A stretch of DNA of 19,693 nt, from NCBI GenBank assembly GCA_964424635.1, contig CAYRJC010000013.1:1-19693 (forward strand), in the 5' to 3' direction. The notes under the pieces are model-generated. The model did not search any database and was not told the origin of the DNA. It was given only the letters and a program-made list of their open reading frames with translations. Origin of the DNA: UBA920 sp964424635 (lineage in GTDB: Bacteria > Patescibacteriota > Doudnabacteria > UBA920). The translations under genes were made by a program, and so were the position numbers. This document shows, in pieces, positions 13,017 through 19,249 of this stretch (its first letter is position 1; each line of letters starts with the position of its first letter).

Positions 13017-13325
13017 GTGAATAACATGAATTGGAATAATCCTGACAATAAAGAATTGATAAACGCTATTTTAGCTCTGAAGAATGAAAAAGAAGCAGCT
13101 AATTTTTTGCGTGATCTATTAACTGAACAAGAAATCAACGAGTTTGCCAAAAGATGGAAAACCGCTCGTCTTCTTAATGAAAAGGTTCCTTATTCACAAA
13201 TAGAAAAAGCTACCGGCCTCAGCTCCGCTACTATTGCCCGTGTTGGTAACTGGCTAAATAACGGTAAAGGCGGATACAAGCTTATGATCGAACGATTGCA
13301 TCATACACACCCTTCTAGGAAGTGA
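13017..13325 (+). CDS. YerC/YecD-family TrpR-like DNA-binding protein
   Basis: The 102-residue protein is all helical and carries the TrpR/YerC pattern: LRDLLTEQEINEFAKRWKTARLL (about 26-48) followed by the helix-turn-helix YSQIEKATGLSSATIARVGNWL (about 54-75). Length is normal. GTG at 13017 and ATG at 13026 are both possible starts; neither has a Shine-Dalgarno site. Family members are often repressors, with ligand unknown. The palindrome at 12995-13006 in its own promoter region would suit autoregulation. The GCS-like and cyclotransferase genes lie downstream beyond a terminator; they may be transcribed by read-through. Confidence 0.9.
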   Translation: MNNMNWNNPDNKELINAILALKNEKEAANFLRDLLTEQEINEFAKRWKTARLLNEKVPYSQIEKATGLSSATIARVGNWLNNGKGGYKLMIERLHHTHPSRK

Positions 13326-13380
13326 TTGGTATTTTAGTTGTATCTAATATTTCAATCTCTTCCTAGAAGGGATTTTTATT
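13310..13380 (+). terminator. Long-stem hairpin and terminator overlapping the regulator's 3' end
   Basis: CCCTTCTAGGAAG (13310-13322) pairs with CTTCCTAGAAGGG (13359-13371), 13 bp perfect. It extends inward after a T-T mismatch with GATTG/CAATC, then T-rich ATTTTTATTTA. The 5' arm overlaps the last codons and stop of the regulator gene. Confidence 0.85.
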
Positions 13381-13412
13381 TAGGAAGAAATTATATTTTA
13401 AAGGAGTGACTT

Positions 13413-14339
13413 ATGAATATCGATTACTTAAATGATTATTTTAAGGATACCAGCCCCATAACCAGAAGGCTTGATTACCAAATAGGAATGGAGATAGAAA
13501 CCAGTTTTATTAATAAAACTGGCAATGCTGTTACCAAAGAATGTTCTCAACAGATTCTCAGAAAAATCAGCGAATCCAGTAACAATAATTGGGTTATTAC
13601 CGAAGTTAAAAAAGAGATGATCACAGAGCTTCAAAACCGTGACGGAAGCAGAATACTTTATGAACTTGGCAGACAAAATATAGAATTGAGTGTAAGTCCT
13701 TATAATAAAACTCAGCTTATAGAAAGAGCCAGACAATACTTGGGCGATATCTATCAAGCAGCTCAAACAACTGAAGCAATACCTTATTTTGGTCCGATAT
13801 TAGAAACTGAAGAAGACTTATTAATTATTCCAGATGAACGTGATGCTAGTTGGTTAAAGTTGGATGGATCAAAAGCTCTCAATTTATTAGCAAAATGCTC
13901 TTCGGTGCAGTTTACTTTTAATACGACTTACAACAGAGCCCCTATCTACTTAAATAAATTACAAGAAGAGTTGCCGCAGTTTTTAAAAAACTATCCGCAA
14001 GATAAACTATGGCGAGAGTATATACAACTCTCTCCTGCTGGCTACTTAGCAGATAGATACGGCGGACCTAACTCATTTGATTCTGTTTATCAATATTGTA
14101 AAAAGCTGACTAAGCACGATGTTGTCCGAGGAGAAAGATTGATCGCACAGAACTTAATTGGAAGCTTTGACATCAATTTATTCCTACGCTCAGTGTGGTG
14201 GTATTTTCGCCTACGAAGATATTACAGTGAATGGGAAAAGGCAAATGTTCTATGTATCGAAGTAAGACCTCTTCCGAGACTTAACGACTCTGAACTAAAA
14301 TATCAATTAGAACAAGTATTCGATATCATAGCAGCTTAA
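13413..14339 (+). CDS. Glutamate-cysteine ligase-like (GCS2-type) carboxylate-amine ligase homologue
   Basis: AAGGAG (13401-13406) sits 6 nt before the ATG. The 308-residue protein resembles the GCS2/YbdK fold in outline: GMEIETSF (about 25-32) with the metal-binding Glu pair, ELGRQNIELSVSP (84-96) with the second acidic site, CSSVQFTFNT (162-171) where family members have a GxHVHx strand, and CIEVRPLPR near the C-terminus. Enzymes of this type form gamma-glutamyl or similar amide bonds using ATP. The HVH residues are replaced by VQF, so the substrate likely differs from cysteine, and activity is not assured. The next gene is a gamma-glutamylcyclotransferase, which breaks such bonds, supporting a gamma-glutamyl link. 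Confidence 0.7.
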   Translation: MNIDYLNDYFKDTSPITRRLDYQIGMEIETSFINKTGNAVTKECSQQILRKISESSNNNWVITEVKKEMITELQNRDGSRILYELGRQNIELSVSPYNKTQLIERARQYLGDIYQAAQTTEAIPYFGPILETEEDLLIIPDERDASWLKLDGSKALNLLAKCSSVQFTFNTTYNRAPIYLNKLQEELPQFLKNYPQDKLWREYIQLSPAGYLADRYGGPNSFDSVYQYCKKLTKHDVVRGERLIAQNLIGSFDINLFLRSVWWYFRLRRYYSEWEKANVLCIEVRPLPRLNDSELKYQLEQVFDIIAA

Positions 14340-14344
14340 ACGAT

Positions 14345-14370
14345 TAAGTCGGGACTCACCTCCCGACTTA
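14345..14370 (+). repeat. Strong hairpin between the ligase-like and cyclotransferase genes
   Basis: TAAGTCGGGA (14345-14354) and TCCCGACTTA (14361-14370) form a perfect 10-bp stem, 6-nt loop. It lacks a proper T run (CCTTATTAATTTT follows), so it may be a weak terminator or an mRNA-stability or processing element. Confidence 0.7.
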
Positions 14371-14389
14371 CCTTATTAATTTTAAATTT

Positions 14390-14845
14390 ATGTACTACTT
14401 TGCTTACGGATCAAATATGAGTCAATCTCAAATGAAAAATCGGTGCCCTGATTCTAAACTATTTGGAAAAGGATTTTTAAAAAATTATAAATTAGACTTT
14501 TTAGAATTTTCTCCTAGGTGGAATGGAGGATGTGCCGATGTAATCCCAGAAGATAACTCAGAAGTCTGGGGCCTTATTTATGAAGTTTCCAAAAACGATA
14601 TCATATTACTTGATGGATTCGAAGGCCATCCAAATTTTTATATTAGAAAAACCCTTCCGATATACTTAGAAAATACCGAAGCAGAAAAATCAACTACAAT
14701 TGAAGCAGAAGTTTATATTCTTGTGAATAAAAAACCATTTATAGTTCCGAGTGAAGAATACTTAGGGATAATTAAGTCAGCTGCTAAACAATTCAATTTC
14801 CCCAAAGAATACCGAGACTATATTAATCAAGTCCGCTTAAATTAA
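14390..14845 (+). CDS. Gamma-glutamylcyclotransferase (AIG2-like/GGCT fold)
   Basis: This 151-residue protein has the fold's substrate loop FAYGSNM (about 4-10) and, in LLDGFEGHPNFYIRK (about 73-87), the catalytic Glu78. Length matches bacterial GGCT-like proteins. Such enzymes turn gamma-glutamyl peptides or amines into 5-oxoproline plus the free amine; the exact substrate varies. It starts 50 nt after the ligase-like gene. No Shine-Dalgarno site is seen before the ATG. With the ligase-like gene it would form a make-and-break pair for gamma-glutamyl compounds (inference). Confidence 0.9.
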   Translation: MYYFAYGSNMSQSQMKNRCPDSKLFGKGFLKNYKLDFLEFSPRWNGGCADVIPEDNSEVWGLIYEVSKNDIILLDGFEGHPNFYIRKTLPIYLENTEAEKSTTIEAEVYILVNKKPFIVPSEEYLGIIKSAAKQFNFPKEYRDYINQVRLN

Positions 14846-14870
14846 AATAGTTCTTGGGATTTACAAATAT

Positions 14871-14899
14871 AAACAACGAAAATAAAATTCGTTGTTTTT
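14871..14899 (+). terminator. Terminator of the cyclotransferase gene
   Basis: AAACAACGAA (14871-14880) pairs with TTCGTTGTTT (14888-14897), followed by T residues. Confidence 0.85.
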
Positions 14900-14900
14900 A

Positions 14901-14934
14901 AAAAATAAAAAGCGTGATTATAAAAATCACGCTT
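14901..14934 (-). terminator. Terminator of the GNAT gene
   Basis: AAGCGTGATT (14910-14919) pairs with AATCACGCTT (14925-14934); the reverse-strand product continues into U-rich sequence over 14901-14909. Confidence 0.85.
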
Positions 14935-14949
14935 ACTAAACCAATAAAG

Positions 14950-15513
14950 CTAAACAAATACCAAAGCTTCTTTTTCAGCTTTTTCTTTTTTTAATTTTAA
15001 CCAGACATCTTTGGTTAAAACCAGTTTAACCATATCAAAATGTTTTCCTTTTAGCTGATATGCTTGCTCCAAAAATTTTTCTAAGACAAACCCAAATGAT
15101 TGATCCCAGTCAATCTGATTTTTATTAGAAGCAATAACATTTGCATATAACTGGCTCATCTTCAAACCATTAAATGCAAACTCAATTAATTGGTTCATAG
15201 CACATCGACCGTAACCCTTACCTCGATCTTCAGGCCTGAAGATAATCATTCCAACCCGCGCTGTTTTGTTATTAAAGTCAGATACATCTACTTCTCGTAA
15301 CCCAATTGTTCCAACGACTCTTAATTCGTCGTTGTAGATAATAAATAAATAATCTCCATCATCAATTATTTGTTGCAGATACTGCTGCTCCCTTTCGAGT
15401 GTAGGTTTTTGTGAAAACCAAGAAAAATTATCTAATTCACAGCCTTCCATTGCTTTAATTAATAACTCTGCCCATCGAGGACTTGCTAAAGATAAAGTTA
15501 CTTTATTACTCAT
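14950..15513 (-). CDS. GNAT-family N-acetyltransferase
   Basis: The ATG at 15513 is chosen: a GAGGAGG site precedes it, and the upstream alternative is a TTG inside that site. The 187-residue protein has the RimJ/RimL-like GNAT layout. ELRVVGTIGLREV forms the central strands (about 69-81), MIIFRPEDRGKGYGRCAMNQL (about 88-108) carries the acetyl-CoA pyrophosphate loop RGKGYG, and MSQLYANVIASNKNQ holds the Asn after strand 5. The C-terminus is Lys/Glu-rich. Substrate unknown. A perfect TTGACA-N17-TATAAT promoter lies upstream. Confidence 0.9.
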   Translation of the reverse strand: MSNKVTLSLASPRWAELLIKAMEGCELDNFSWFSQKPTLEREQQYLQQIIDDGDYLFIIYNDELRVVGTIGLREVDVSDFNNKTARVGMIIFRPEDRGKGYGRCAMNQLIEFAFNGLKMSQLYANVIASNKNQIDWDQSFGFVLEKFLEQAYQLKGKHFDMVKLVLTKDVWLKLKKEKAEKEALVFV

Positions 15514-15547
15514 AATTTTACTATTCCTCCTCAAATATTAATACCAT

Positions 15548-15576
15548 ATTATACCTTATTTTTAGGGTATTGTCAA
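15548..15576 (-). promoter_or_regulatory. Consensus promoter of the GNAT gene
   Basis: On the reverse strand TTGACA (15576-15571), 17-nt spacer, TATAAT (15553-15548). Confidence 0.88.
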
Positions 15577-15591
15577 TATCATCTAAGCCTT

Positions 15592-15638
15592 AAAAAACAA
15601 AACACTGCTTATAAATTCTAAGAAGTGTTTTGTTTTTT
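15592..15638 (-). terminator. Terminator of the hemerythrin-like gene
   Basis: A long symmetric stem: AAAACAAAACACT with AGTGTTTTGTTTT, plus an inner CTTA/TAAG; the U-rich arm on the reverse strand ends the gene at 15640. Confidence 0.85.
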
Positions 15639-15639
15639 A

Positions 15640-16098
15640 CTATTCTAAATCATTTAAAAAATCTTGCATTTCTCTCGCCAAGTCATTTTGCTGCTCTTGA
15701 TTCAAAGCAGATCTAGCTTTCTTAAACATATCGTTTTCTTCTTCCATAACATGATGCTCTACATTTTCTTTCAAAACTTTTAATTTAGCAATCCACTCTT
15801 CACTCTGCTGATCCCCGGCATCTAGTTCTTTTAATAATATTTTAACTACATGATGCTCTTCAAATGCCTCCATAGTGATATCATGAGTCTTACGGATTTC
15901 CTCTAATGCAGGATATAAAACTTTTTCTTCAACTAAAGCATGGGCATCTAATCCTTGTTTCAACTGAGGAAATAATTCTGCACGAGTTTTAATTGCATTT
16001 TCTGTAGTATCTTCTAGCTGATCTAAAAGGTTAGCGATCTTTTTATGATCAGCTTCTAGATAGCCAAATGGGTCCTTTACTACAATTTCTTCAACCAT
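15640..16098 (-). CDS. Hemerythrin HHE cation-binding domain protein
   Basis: This 152-residue protein is a four-helix bundle with the ligand set of hemerythrin-like proteins: His18 (EADHKK), His53 and Glu57 (AHALVEEKVLYP), His82 or His83 (EEHHVVK), His115 and Glu119 (VEHHVMEEENDMF). These would bind a di-iron centre; family members sense or store O2 or protect against oxidative or nitrosative stress. AAAGGA precedes the ATG. It is followed upstream on the same strand by the GlsB-like gene, separated by a palindromic terminator. Confidence 0.93.
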   Translation of the reverse strand: MVEEIVVKDPFGYLEADHKKIANLLDQLEDTTENAIKTRAELFPQLKQGLDAHALVEEKVLYPALEEIRKTHDITMEAFEEHHVVKILLKELDAGDQQSEEWIAKLKVLKENVEHHVMEEENDMFKKARSALNQEQQNDLAREMQDFLNDLE

Positions 16099-16123
16099 AA
16101 TAATCCTTTCATTTATTTAATTA

Positions 16124-16155
16124 TTTTAAAACCACGAAATCTCGTGGTTTTAAAA
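16124..16155. terminator. Palindromic terminator between GlsB-like and hemerythrin genes
   Basis: TTTTAAAACCACGA (16124-16137) and TCGTGGTTTTAAAA (16142-16155) form a perfect 14-bp stem with loop AATC, symmetric for both strands. Confidence 0.8.
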
Positions 16156-16161
16156 TTTAAC

Positions 16162-16422
16162 TTAAGCTACTGAGCGACCGCGAAACATTCTGACCAACCA
16201 TATTAAGACTACAGAACCTAATATAGCAACTAACAAACTATAAATATTAAATCCACTTACACCTGTCTGTCCAATTAACGACATAAGGAACCCCCCAATA
16301 AATGCTCCAATAATTCCTATAATAATGTTACCTAGAGCACCTTGTTGTGCATCAGTTCTCATAATCATTGAAGCTAACCATCCCGCAATAGCTCCAAAAA
16401 TAATCCATAAAATAATTCCCAT
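16162..16422 (-). CDS. GlsB/YeaQ/YmgE-type small stress-response membrane protein
   Basis: This 86-residue protein has three hydrophobic helices and the family's Gly-rich pattern: GIILWIIFGAIAGWLASMIM (2-21), LGNIIIGIIGAFIGGFLMSL (30-49) and a third helix before a basic tail RMFRGRSVA. The family is linked to general stress responses in many bacteria; the mechanism is not known. Length is typical. No Shine-Dalgarno site is obvious. Confidence 0.92.
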   Translation of the reverse strand: MGIILWIIFGAIAGWLASMIMRTDAQQGALGNIIIGIIGAFIGGFLMSLIGQTGVSGFNIYSLLVAILGSVVLIWLVRMFRGRSVA

Positions 16423-16468
16423 ATAATTTTTGTTTAATTATTAATATATAGACTAAAGTCTAAGGTGG

Positions 16469-16588
16469 TTAGAAAAAACTACCATCATCCCCATCTGACG
16501 CATCTGAACTTTCTTCATGTGCGTCAGCGGCTGCCTCATGGGCTTCTGCTGCAGCTTCGTCTGCTGCTTGTGTGTCATTTAATAACAT
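16469..16588 (-). CDS. 39-residue Ala/Asp/Glu-rich small protein
   Basis: ATG at 16588, TAA at 16471-16469; AAAGGA lies about 6 nt before the ATG. The sequence starts MLLNDTQAADEAAAEAHEAA and continues with ADAHEESSDASDGDDG, then SFF. It is a highly acidic Ala-rich helix followed by a Ser/Asp/Gly tail and two Phe. The stretch is much richer in G and C than the flanking DNA, as expected for selected Ala/Asp codons. It sits among stress genes. No homologue is recognised; a short anchored or coiled-coil peptide is possible. Confidence 0.65.
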   Translation of the reverse strand: MLLNDTQAADEAAAEAHEAAADAHEESSDASDGDDGSFF

Positions 16589-16684
16589 ACAAGTCCTTTC
16601 TTTTTAATAATTAAATACAGCTTATACACTGCTTTCATTTGGTGAATCGTCTATTAGACAAGAAATGTTACAGAGAAAATTTAG

Positions 16685-16715
16685 AAAATAAAAAGCCGAA
16701 TTTTTTAATTCGACT
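16685..16715 (-). terminator. Terminator of the 89-residue protein gene
   Basis: On the reverse strand AGTCGAATT pairs with AATTCGGCT (one G-U), loop AAAA, then a U-rich tract. Confidence 0.75.
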
Positions 16716-16740
16716 ATAATATTACTTAATTGAAATCTTC

Positions 16741-17010
16741 TCAACCTAATAACCAAATGATTATTGAACGCAATTTTTCCATATTCTCTTCATTTGCTCC
16801 ACCACCATAACGGTAAGCAATAATGATTTCATTTGAAGTTGGGTCTATGTCTAACCACCAATCATTAGCCCTACCCAGGTTCCATTTAAAACCAGTATTT
16901 TTTTGTTCAACTATATCACTACCATCCACTATACTGGCAATGCGTTTTGCCAACCATTCCTCATCAGAGCTATTATAAGCTGGACCTGGTTTTATTTTTA
17001 TACTTTGCAT
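16741..17010 (-). CDS. Small protein of unknown function (89 aa)
   Basis: No family is recognised. It appears alpha/beta: DEEWLAKRIASIVDG forms a helix (about 16-30), FKWNLGRANDWWLDIDP a strand pair with two Trp (about 42-58), EIIIAYRYGGG another strand, and the C-terminus a helix ending in IIIWLLG. An AGGAGG site precedes the ATG and a TTGACA-N17-TATCAT promoter lies just upstream, so it is a well-expressed single gene. Confidence 0.8.
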   Translation of the reverse strand: MQSIKIKPGPAYNSSDEEWLAKRIASIVDGSDIVEQKNTGFKWNLGRANDWWLDIDPTSNEIIIAYRYGGGANEENMEKLRSIIIWLLG

Positions 17011-17034
17011 ATCATTCCTCCTTTAATCTAAAAA

Positions 17035-17063
17035 ATGATATCTAAAACAATTGTACCTGTCAA
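17035..17063 (-). promoter_or_regulatory. Promoter of the 89-residue protein gene
   Basis: On the reverse strand TTGACA (17063-17058), 17-nt spacer, TATCAT (17040-17035). It begins inside the tail of the preceding terminator. Confidence 0.8.
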
Positions 17064-17094
17064 CGAAAAACACTAGCATGAGCTAGTGTTTTTT
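17064..17094. terminator. Terminator beside the scaffold gap
   Basis: ACACTAGC and GCTAGTGT (17070-17077 with 17082-17089) form an 8-bp stem around ATGA, with A and T runs on either side. It would end the gapped secreted-protein gene. Its GCTAGTGTTTTTTG arm is identical to that at 1879-1892. Confidence 0.8.
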
Positions 17095-17096
17095 GG

Positions 17097-17106
17097 NNNN
17101 NNNNNN
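17097..17106. other. Assembly gap (10 N)
   Basis: Ten N interrupt the 3' end of the Gly-rich secreted protein. Ten is likely a placeholder, so the true missing length is unknown. The repetitive, GC-rich Gly codons at 17115-17180 may be why the assembly broke. Confidence 0.95.
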
Positions 17107-17629
17107 ACATCATATCACCACGACCTTCAGGACCGCCTGGCCCGCCATGACCTCGTCCCATCCCACGACCACCGAAAGGCATATACTCTAAGGGGATATT
17201 ATTGTCGGTTGCCCACTGTTTCAATGAATCCATTTGTGTTTTCATTTCTGCCTGACGTTCTGCTTGGGTCTTATTTTGAAAACTATCCTTATTAGCTTCT
17301 CGCTGAACTTGGAGCTCTGCTGCTTTAGCAGTAATTTTATCAGATTGTTCTTGAATTAATTTACCATCTTTAACAGCTGTCGCTAATCTATCTTTTGCTT
17401 CTTGTTGACGCTGTGCTTCCATCTGTTGATGTTGTTCATCAAAAACTTGCTGAACCTCAGAAGAATTTAAATTAAATTTAGTTGCAATTGCGGTAACTAG
17501 ATTAGACATCGGATTTGTCTGATTAGTATTAGCTGAAGAGGCTGCATGTATTACCCCAACCCCCGCAGTGGTTAGACCTAAAGCTATTGCTGCTGCGGCT
17601 ACCATAGTAGATGTTTTTGGTTTTTTCAT
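17107..17629 (-). CDS. Secreted DUF2680-like protein with Gly-rich tail, C-terminus lost in the gap
   Basis: About 174 residues are visible. A signal peptide runs from MKKPKTSTMVAAAAIALGLT to the Ala pair near residue 30. Then a short helix ATKFNLNSSEVQQVFDEQ (about 50-67) of the DUF2680 type, a long Gln/Ala/Glu/Lys-rich helical stretch (68-135), WATDNNIPLEYMPF, and a Gly/Arg/Pro tail GGRGMGRGHGGPGGPEGRGD. The tail runs into the N gap, so the true end is unknown; the apparent continuation across the gap should not be trusted. The pattern suggests an exported, metal- or stress-linked helical protein, but the function is unknown. It lies downstream of the sigma/membrane pair on the same strand. 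Confidence 0.75.
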
Positions 17630-17734
17630 ATTTATTATTTAATGATTAATTATTTGAACTTTATTTTACCTTGGCCAGGTGTTCTACTTATTACTACACT
17701 TAAATAAAAAAAATATTTCAAAAATATAAACACT

Positions 17735-18520
17735 CTAATTAAAATCTTTATTGTGAGGAGGTAAAACTATATCATCTATCTCCCTAATACCAAACGCTTC
17801 AATTGTATCATTAATCCTATTACCCACTACTACAATTTTATCCCCTACTTCAAACTTCATACCTAAAGGAAAGCGGGTTTGAGGAGTGACAACTATGGTT
17901 AATATTTCGCTCCTAGGAGTATTAATTTTATAACCCTCTTCTATTAATTCTATGATTTCTCCAGGGGTCACATCTCCTGGATTAGGAGGCGTGCCATGAT
18001 GTCTATAAAACCCTCCCGCAAAAGGTAAGCGGTCATCCTGAGCCCTAAGCATTAAACCGCGATGAACAGGTGTCAGCGACACGATAAAACCACCTACAAT
18101 TACCAAAACTATTATCCCTAAAGCAGAAAATAACAACGGTCTTCCGTAACTAAACGAATATCTTTTAATCAAAAATTGCAAAATAACCATAAACAGAATT
18201 GCTATCACCACCAACAACCATGGTAAATCTCTAAGGAATTCTTGTATCCCACGCAGCCCAAACCCAGGTGCAAACCAAACTCCTGTTTGATGCAAAACGA
18301 AAATTATAAAACTAGAAATATATAACAGCATTAGTATCGCTAATACTATACCTATAATCAACAAAACCCCTTTAGCAACAAAATGCCAGTGTGGTTTCAT
18401 TTTAATTTTTCCTGCATCAATACCTGCCATTACACTATCACGCATAGATCTTTTGTGAGTTTTATCTTGTAAGTGCTCTGATTTATTTTCTAATTGTTGT
18501 GGTTCAATGTTCTCTGTCAT
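17735..18520 (-). CDS. Membrane protein coupled to ECF sigma factor, with OB-like C-terminal domain
   Basis: The 261-residue protein has a charged cytoplasmic N-terminus (1-45), then four hydrophobic segments (about 47-72, 94-113, 126-150 with a short gap) and an extracytoplasmic part from about 155. The last 70 residues contain VTPQTRFPLGMKFEVGDKIV and VVGNRINDTIEAFGIREID, the pattern of a DUF5666-like OB fold. Its ATG overlaps the sigma-factor stop by 4 nt (ATGA), so translation is coupled; a role as membrane regulator or output of that sigma factor is inferred. No anti-sigma zinc motif is seen. Confidence 0.7.
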   Translation of the reverse strand: MTENIEPQQLENKSEHLQDKTHKRSMRDSVMAGIDAGKIKMKPHWHFVAKGVLLIIGIVLAILMLLYISSFIIFVLHQTGVWFAPGFGLRGIQEFLRDLPWLLVVIAILFMVILQFLIKRYSFSYGRPLLFSALGIIVLVIVGGFIVSLTPVHRGLMLRAQDDRLPFAGGFYRHHGTPPNPGDVTPGEIIELIEEGYKINTPRSEILTIVVTPQTRFPLGMKFEVGDKIVVVGNRINDTIEAFGIREIDDIVLPPHNKDFN

Positions 18521-19086
18521 GTTTTTCGATTAAGGTGAAGTTTTTTATAAATAGTCTGCAAATGCTCTTTTCCTCTTCGCAATCTTACCCCTACCGTCGA
18601 AGTGGGAATACGCATTATTTCTGCAATTTCTAAATAATCGAGTTCTTCATAATAATACAAAACTAATGGTTCTCGATATTTAGGATCAAGTTGGTTAAGA
18701 CAAGAATCAAGCATGGCTTTTAATTCGTTTGCCTGAACCTCATGATCAGCTTGATGTGGATCAGTTGGATGAGGAAATAAAGTATCAGGATCAAAAAAAG
18801 ATAAAGGCTCTCTTCCCCGCTTTTTGATTGCATTAATAAATTCATTGTGAGCGATTCTATAAATCCAAGAATTAAAAGAGCGACTAACATCAAAACTTTG
18901 AATGTTAGAGTAGGCTTTAATAAAAACTTCCTGGACTTGATCTTCGGCGTCTTCATACCCAAACAAAAAACGCTTAGCATAACGCAGAAGCTTGGTTTCA
19001 TAACGCTCTACCAATATTCCAAATAATGAAGTATTTCCAGATTGTACTTCTGCAGCAATAACTTCGTCGGTTTTATCAGAACTCAT
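18517..19086 (-). CDS. ECF-type RNA polymerase sigma factor (second in window)
   Basis: This 189-residue protein has region 2 at about 22-92 (LVERYETKLLRYAKRFLFGY, AEDQVQEVFIKAYSNI, SFNSWIYRIAHNEFINAIKK) and region 4 at about 130-182 (LDPKYREPLVLYYYEELDY, IAEIMRIPTSTVGVRLRRGK). The RRGKEHL turn fits recognition of the -35 element. It is a different ECF type from the one at 32-607: the sequences differ and the partner gene is unrelated. The gene is coupled by ATGA to the membrane gene downstream. Confidence 0.93.
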   Translation of the reverse strand: MSSDKTDEVIAAEVQSGNTSLFGILVERYETKLLRYAKRFLFGYEDAEDQVQEVFIKAYSNIQSFDVSRSFNSWIYRIAHNEFINAIKKRGREPLSFFDPDTLFPHPTDPHQADHEVQANELKAMLDSCLNQLDPKYREPLVLYYYEELDYLEIAEIMRIPTSTVGVRLRRGKEHLQTIYKKLHLNRKT

Positions 19087-19167
19087 AATACGACTAAAAT
19101 CAATGTTATAAGATCAACTCATACTACTATATATTACATCAAAATATCATTTTTATTTCAAAATTAA

Positions 19168-19196
19168 TTGACTAAAGTAGATTTTTCTTTTAGGAT
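19168..19196 (+). promoter_or_regulatory. Possible promoter of the cytidylyltransferase-like gene
   Basis: TTGACT (19168-19173), 17-nt spacer, TAGGAT (19191-19196). The -10 is weak. Confidence 0.4.
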
Positions 19197-19203
19197 AAAT
19201 AGT

Positions 19204-19245
19204 CCAGCACTTAAACAGCTGGGTTGATACGAACCCAAAAGGAGG
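19204..19245 (+). promoter_or_regulatory. Leader with two competing hairpins and strong ribosome site
   Basis: CCAGC (19204-19208) can pair with GCTGG (19218-19222). GGGTT (19221-19225) can pair with AACCC (19232-19236). The two share bases GG at 19221-19222 and so exclude each other. AAAAGGAGG (19237-19245) follows 4 nt before the ATG at 19250. Confidence 0.5.
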
Positions 19246-19249
19246 CATT

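Noticed and set aside
13428..13766. Reverse-strand open frame of 112 codons opposite the ligase-like gene
   Set aside because: Shadow of the plus-strand coding frame, with no ribosome site or motif.
15514..15534. TTG start for the GNAT gene
   Set aside because: It lies inside the Shine-Dalgarno site for the ATG at 15513.
17086..17295. Plus-strand open frame crossing the N gap
   Set aside because: It depends on unknown bases and lies opposite the secreted Gly-rich protein.
17660..17690. ACCTTGGCCAGGT hairpin upstream of the gapped secreted gene
   Set aside because: Only four base pairs with a small loop and no T run; too weak to call a terminator.
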